NCBI GenBank assembly: GCA_964017235.1
Contig: OZ024936.1
Coordinates: forward strand, 29,534,040-29,598,039
From: Sabellastarte sp. h YS-2021
Taxonomy: Eukaryota; Annelida; Polychaeta; Sabellida; Sabellidae
Length of the DNA stretch: 64,000 bases
Direction of reading: 5' to 3'
Both the position numbers and the translations under genes were made by a program. Position 1 is the first letter of the stretch; each line of letters starts with the position of its first letter. Below are positions 58,700 to 64,000 of this stretch, piece by piece. The notes beneath the pieces are model-generated. The model ran no database searches and was not told where the DNA came from. It saw nothing but the letters and a program-made list of their open reading frames with translations.

Positions 58700-59855
58700 T
58701 GTGATACAGTGGCCTGCCCTCCCATTCCTTGAGCATCCTGTAGAAGTTTTAAATGTTTAGAATTTCTGCCTCTGAATTTGGAACCGTGATCATGCGCAAA
58801 TGAACTTTTATATGGTAACTGAAGGTGTGGTCCACAGTTTATATAAGGATGTGACTCGGTCTTGTTTCAGTGTAATACTTTAGTCTGACGGTGACAGAAG
58901 GTGAATGAAGGTAGACAGAGGTTGTCTTTTGGTGACACAAGTTTATATACTACTCTCGTCCTACTGCAATCCTGCTATTTACGGTTGCACACAGTGTCCA
59001 GTCAGTCACCCTGTGTATCATACCTTATGGATACACCAAATCTCGTAAGATATTAGAGCTCCTGGGGCTGGTTTCATGAAAAGTCTCAGTTTGAGACCAG
59101 TTTTGGGCCGAGTCTGGGTCTCAAATCTGAGACTTTTGTCTTGGCTGAGTTTTTGGCTCAAATTGATTTCACAAAAGGTGACTCAGCTGAGACTGGTCTC
59201 AATCATAGTCTCAAGTTTTAAATTTCATTTAAGACACTTCCTTGGTTTGTTTTTTATGCAAGTGCATTTATTTCATCATCATTATCGATTTAAATTGCAT
59301 TAACACTGATAACACATGAAAAAAATTGATATAATATTACTGGTAACAAGCCAATTCTTTGAGACTCAACTGAGACTGAGTCAAGCTTTGAGTCCCCTCT
59401 TGAGACTAGTCGCTTGACAACGGTCAAAAAAGCATGTCAATTCCATTGACTTTTCTTATTATGAATATTGAATATTTAGTTGTAATTAGTAAGCAAAATA
59501 AAAATATAATATTTCAAGATTCAACAAATTCATTTTCATGAAAATTATATTGCTTTATACACAAGTATTGGATGACAAACTTTGGACTCAAAATTTGAGA
59601 CACCTCCTTGGTGGGCTCAAAATTGAGCCCATGACTGAGCCAAATCTCAAGTTGAGCCTGTTTGTGAAATGCTTTGAGTCTGAGTCCACAGACTCAGCAA
59701 AATATTTACAATATTTGAGCCCAAAGTCTCAGATTTGAGTCTGAGACCAGACTTAAGTCCTTTCATGAAACCGGCCCCTGGGAGGCAGTTCCACGGCTTA
59801 GGAAAACTTCTAACCTGGAGGTATACTGTCTGTAGTGTGAATGGGGTTTAAATGA
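58700..59855. repeat. Second copy of the 46600-47010 repeat, split
   Basis: The left part 58700-59063 and right part 59779-59855 together match 46600-47010 (CATCCTGTAGAAGTTTTAAA, CTGAAGGTGTGGTCCACAGT, GGGAGGCAGTTCCACGGC). Confidence 0.72.
59064..59778. mobile_element. Foldback element with GGGCTGGTTTCATGAAA ends and a 3-bp TSD
   Basis: GGGCTGGTTTCATGAAA at the left pairs with TTTCATGAAACCGGCCC at the right. The arms are made of GAGTCTCA / TGAGACT words. It splits the repeat shared with 46600-47010; comparison with that copy implies a CTG duplication at the insertion point. Confidence 0.78.
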
Positions 59856-60971
59856 TAAGTAGTTGTAACATGGTATGCAATGAAAATATCTGAAAACTGA
59901 GTATTCATTCTTTAAAATATTACACATCACATTTTATATAGCAATAGAAAATATTATATATCACCAGTCTTACACTAGAACCTAATATGCACAGAGGGAA
60001 AGTCTGATATCCCCTTAGATAAAATAATGAAAACATCAAGGAACTGTAGTGAATCGAATTCTAAAGTCACCTTACCAAAGAGATAACAGTATGGAGTACA
60101 TTCCTTTAAGTAAGGATCCTTCGTTTAAGGTTTACTTACATAGAGAAACCATAAAGATATTTTAGTGAATAGCGTTTTAATGTCATTTTACCAGGAGATT
60201 TTCACCTTTTTTACTAACGGAACCTTTAAAATAAAGGAGGGGTTAGTGAACACAGTCCCTAGGCCCTTATTCACTGAACCTCCTATATTTTTAGGAAATC
60301 CTTTGAAATTAAGGATTCCTTGGATTTGTTATGCCTTCATTATTTTGGTATTTAATAAACTCTCTTTAAGGAGCCGACTAATATTTTCTTATTAAAGGAG
60401 ACCTAAACAAATTAGAATGCCTTCTTGTTTTACGGAAATCAGAAACTTTGCTACTCATTAATCATCTTTTAGTGAGAAAACGTTACATAGCACCCAGAAC
60501 TCTTTAGGTTAGCATGTACCTACCTTTCCAATAAAGGAAACTGTTGGTGTATTTGAAATTTTTGCTAACATGTTAATATATGTGTTCTTCTTTACTTTGA
60601 ATATGAGAAAGATCACATTATGACAACAGACCATGTTTGTTGTTTTCCTATTACCTCCTAGTAGTACACTTGAAAGCTCTTAAAGCAATAATGAAGGATA
60701 TATTAGCCAAAAAACAGCAAATCTGTGATTTTATTGCCCTAACTTGGCCAATATAATGGGGAGCCCGGGGAAATGTCGCCAGTTTTTTTAAATCTCTGCA
60801 TATGGTTTACAATTACCTCCCAATACATTTTAATGCTCTAAATGCAACATATACAGAGGTAATAGGGTGGTTCTGATGAATTGGTATAAAAATTGGAATT
60901 CTGATTAGTATAAAAACACTCCTAAATCACTCAATTTCAGTCCAAGTGCTCCCAAAGTCTAATCAACTTGA
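59856..60971. other. Intron with short repeat words
   Basis: At 60060-60420, words such as CCTTTAAAATAAAGGAGG and AAGGATTCCTTGG suggest a decayed foldback element of the GGGGCCGGTTTCA type, but I cannot define its ends. No gene. Also nothing at 55894-56450. Confidence 0.4.
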
Positions 60972-61641
60972 GATATTGATGTTAGGCGCCAACTCGCGGC
61001 AGGGAACAACTCGAGATGTTCCTTGCGCCAACTCGAGGCAGTAAGTTGTGGCAAACATCTTGAGATGTGCACGCCATTTTGAGTTGTGGCTGCATCAAGT
61101 TAATCCCCTTATGTCCAGTACTGGTTAGTAATCACATGGATTGTGACTGGCTGATTATTGAAGCTATATGTGGCTTCTATCTTAAGTTGAGACTGCTCCA
61201 ACTTAATCCTCTAATATATTAGTATGTGTGTTAATAGCTTATACCAAATCACAATCATTTGACTCATTTCACGAAAACAATCTTACATCTGATAGCAATT
61301 AAGAGACAAGCAACTTAAAGAAGTCACCTATTAGACTTCATATTTATGTCAAACAAATCAACAAGAAATAAACCTGAGAAATCCCCGAATGCATTTAAGA
61401 AACATCAATCAGAATAGAAATTTCTGTTTCTTACCTTTGATTATCTACATAACATTTTTTCAGCAGAGATTAAGCTCTACAAAATTATGATTAGATTGAA
61501 TTATAGGTTGAAGTTGGCGCAGCACCCACACAAGATGTGGCAATACATCTCGAGATGTTTGCCACAAGTCATCCTCGCGAGTTGGCGCAAGGAACAAATC
61601 GAGTTGTTCCCTGCCGCGAGTTGGTGCCGAACATTGACATC
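60972..61641. mobile_element. Long-TIR element built of ACTCG palindromes
   Basis: An approximately 100-bp left arm (GCGCCAACTCGCGGCAGGGA .. AACTCGAGATGTTCC .. GGCAAACATCTTGAGATGT) is mirrored at 61510-61641. Within each arm, smaller inverted words (GTTGGCGC / GCGCCAAC, CATCTCGAGATG) add further foldback. The interior (61080-61500) has no recognisable gene. Confidence 0.8.
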
Positions 61642-62057
61642 ATTAACATGAATATAAAATAATACCCCACTGCAGTCTGTGGTTTTTGCTGAGCGGTGGT
61701 GACGAGCACCAAACTAGTGTCCAACAAAATATTTTTTGACCATGACACCTTGATGATGGACTAATATAAGGTGGTGGAAAAATTTTCCCAGGCCTAAGGT
61801 ATTATATGCCAAAAATGGTTTGAATACAGTCAGAGAGTGCCCATTTATAATGGGGATGTTCAAGAGATTCCATAGTCCGGTGATGGATGTGGTTATGAAA
61901 CCTGGTTCAAGAACAAATAAACGGCTTTCCAGGGGACTCTTGATTACTATTCATAGCTAGCCCTTGATAACATGATATATTTTCTTTATAATGGTATCTT
62001 CTAAATAGGGTGTACAACCTCCAGTTGTGGTTCTTAACAAAATCATCATAATTACAG

Positions 62058-62245
62058 GTTCGCAGTACAAAACAGGAATCAACAAAGCCATCAAGGAGCT
62101 GAAAGAAAGTGGAAAGATTCAGGAGCTCAGAGACAGGTTTTGGACGGGAGAGTGTGTACCACGTGACAAGGGGAACTCCGTGCACACCTCTATGACGTCA
62201 GCAAGTCTTGTGTTCCTTGGGTTTCTCCTCTATATGATGTCATAA
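62058..62245 (+). CDS. iGluR-like gene, terminal exon f (end of S2 and C-terminal hydrophobic tail)
   Basis: The acceptor is TAATTACAG. The product starts (G)SQYKTGINKAIKELKESGKI, followed by QELRDRFWTGEC, matching the end of S2 (SxYRDxINxAILxLxExGxLxxLxxKWW..G.C) including the second disulfide Cys at 62153-62155. Normal receptors continue with a linker, the ~20-residue helix M4 and a cytoplasmic tail. Here VPRDKGNSVHTSMTSA is followed only by SLVFLGFLLYMMS and a TAA stop at 62243-62245. A short hydrophobic stretch ending at the C-terminus, preceded by small residues (GNS, TSMTSAS), is the layout of a GPI-attachment signal. No consensus AATAAA was seen in the next ~700 bp. An unrecognised later splice to an M4 exon outside the window cannot be excluded. 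Confidence 0.88.
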
Positions 62246-62942
62246 AGTTATCCTAGGAGAAAACTGGTTAATGTAAGATCAGATGAAAATTCGTAGACTG
62301 ATTGTAATCATTGAAAAGTAATCTTATTGATGATTTCACACGCTTTCAGATACTTGTACCTTCAAATATCGCCCGTGAATTCCAATTGAGATTTCACACT
62401 TTAAATATTGACCTGAATACATTTTTCAAGGGGTACAGCACTATTGATAAAACTAGTGTTTTCCGTTGTGATTTAGACCATGCTGAAAATCGTAAAACTG
62501 AAATAAGAAAACTGCATATTCCTTGTGTGACCAACTAGGATCTTTGATTCAGAAACCAACCATAGTATAAGCAGTAATTTGATTGGCTAATATCATTGTA
62601 CTAAGTTAAAGTAGCAGTTTCACACACCTCTCCGAAATTGAAGTTGGTTGTCTTGTGTTTTTTGTTTGTTTGGATTTTTTGTGCCTGTGTGTGAAGTATA
62701 TTTACACCTTGTGATTGTGTGTCAATGCACATTCTGATAAAATGAAATTTGCGACAATTGCTGCTCCCTGACAAAACTTGGCACACCTTTCAATTTGGCA
62801 AAACATAGAATACTTATCAACAGCTGGTTGTCATTGGCGTAACACCCATGCATTTCAGGAGTGCCCCATACCTTTTGTATCAATGTTATGTAGAAATTAT
62901 ATAATCGCCCCTTCAAAAGCACTATTAATTGATCAGGGCCGG
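62246..62942. other. Presumed 3' untranslated region and flank of the iGluR-like gene
   Basis: Follows the TAA stop. It contains an unidentified 75-codon frame (62311-62538). No AATAAA is visible. The region 63525-64000 likewise shows nothing. Confidence 0.4.
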
Positions 62943-63524
62943 TATTCAAGAAGGGTCTTAGACTTAGCCAGGTCTTAGGCTTAAATGTGGTCTTAAAGTT
63001 GAGACTTTTGTCTCGGCTAAGTTTTGTCTTAAAACCATGTTCACAAAGGGTGACTTAGCTAAGTCCAAGATTATCAAATAACCACAGTGGTTTCCTGTGT
63101 CATATAACCTTTTTTTCTATTCAAACTATACTATTGGTGACATATATCCTTCATTTAATGCATTTTATCTAAGGAAAAGTGCTGTTTTGAAATGGAAAAC
63201 CTTGTTACCACATATAAATTTCCCAAAGACTGCTTTAGTAAGGTATTCTGTATAATTATACTTTATTTACAGCCATTTCAAATTTTGAAGTGGAGAAAAG
63301 TTTATGGCGGCCATATTTAAGTCCTCTTCACAAAATTTAAGCCCACTACCAACCAATCTTAAAGTTGAGTCCTTGGCTAAGCCTAAGACCAGTCTTAAAT
63401 TCTTTGTGAATACCACTAAGCCTAAGACAAAAGTTTTAGCAGTTTCTGGGCAGAAATTTGAGACAAAAGTCTCAACTTTAAGCCTAAGCCCTGGCTAAGA
63501 CCTTTCGTGAACACAGGCCCTGAT
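62943..63524. mobile_element. Foldback element with AGGGCC ends and TTAGCCTAAG words
   Basis: AGGGCCGGTATTCAAGAAGG at the left pairs with CCTTTCGTGAACACAGGCCCT at the right. The arms contain GTCTTAGACTTAGCCAGG and CCTGGCTAAGAC. An internal frame rich in Ser, Lys and Thr at 63304-63498 is repeat-derived. Confidence 0.7.
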
Positions 63525-64000
63525 TTCTTGTGGGTACAGTATAATTATAGCTTGTTCTTATGTCAATGCAGATTTTTGTTTTAACTTCAGTATTACAATG
63601 TTTACGTTTGTACATCTAAAATTTAAGTGGACTAGCCTTGCAAAAGTCTCAAATTTGCATGATATATTTTTCAAACATACACAGATATCCGATATTCATA
63701 AAACACTCATACAAGTTAAAAGCCAGTATATGTATGACTACATTATATAAACTGAAATTTCATTTTCTGAACTGAAAATATTTCCTAACTGCAAAGAAAC
63801 TTGAACCTTCAGCAAGGCTAAACTTTGACCTATTTGTGCCAAGTCATGAATGGGTCGGGGGTTGGGGGTGGCAGTACAGAAAACTAGAATGAACAAAGAT
63901 TTTGTACATTAAGTTGTGCTAAATTAAGCAGTATTAGTAATTTATTAACCCACCTATTGTATGTCCCAAGTATCCCTGTTATTCTGTATTATCTGAATGT

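Noticed and set aside
62311-62538. 75-codon frame after the iGluR stop, considered as an M4/tail exon
   Set aside because: No hydrophobic helix and no similarity to iGluR tails; a possible acceptor (GCTTTCAG) alone is not enough.

Overview
The window is AT-rich, repeat-dense animal DNA. It has long introns with GT..AG borders, no operons, tRNA-derived SINEs with clear target-site duplications, CR1-type LINEs and a PIF/Harbinger transposon. The repeat style suits a marine invertebrate, most likely a mollusc or other lophotrochozoan, but the taxon cannot be fixed from sequence alone.

The backbone is one plus-strand gene for an AMPA/kainate-type ionotropic glutamate receptor (iGluR) relative. 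Six coding exons are recognised: 8945-9003, 16665-16862, 51997-52137, 53812-53988, 55757-55893 and 62058-62245. They encode the end of the linker before the ligand-binding domain, both lobes of that domain (S1 and S2), and a C-terminus that stops within a short hydrophobic tail. The pore module (M1, P-loop, M2, M3), which should lie between S1 and S2, is absent from the 1.67 kb between the third and fourth exons. The exon phases there do not match. The fourth membrane helix M4 is replaced by something resembling a GPI-anchor signal. The amino-terminal domain was not found in the first 8.9 kb.

The 35 kb intron between the second and third exons holds most other content. It contains: a degenerate LINE (about 21-23.8 kb, minus) with endonuclease and reverse transcriptase; a nearly complete but frameshifted CR1 LINE (24.6-28.1 kb, minus) with a 2A-like motif; a 4.6 kb PIF/Harbinger element (29445-34060) with TAA duplications, a damaged transposase, a damaged MADF/Myb-like partner gene and a minisatellite; CR1 3' fragments; a 146-bp tandem array rich in nuclear-receptor half-sites (36.45-37.66 kb); a 5S-rRNA-like relic; and an intact intronless SR-type splicing-factor gene on the minus strand (42855-43706). 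That gene is bracketed by two inverted copies of a palindrome-rich terminal-inverted-repeat element.

The rest is SINEs of at least two tRNA-derived families, foldback elements with GGGGCCGGTTTCA-type ends, a 273-bp element with a 12-bp duplication, minisatellites, and intron sequence with no recognisable content.
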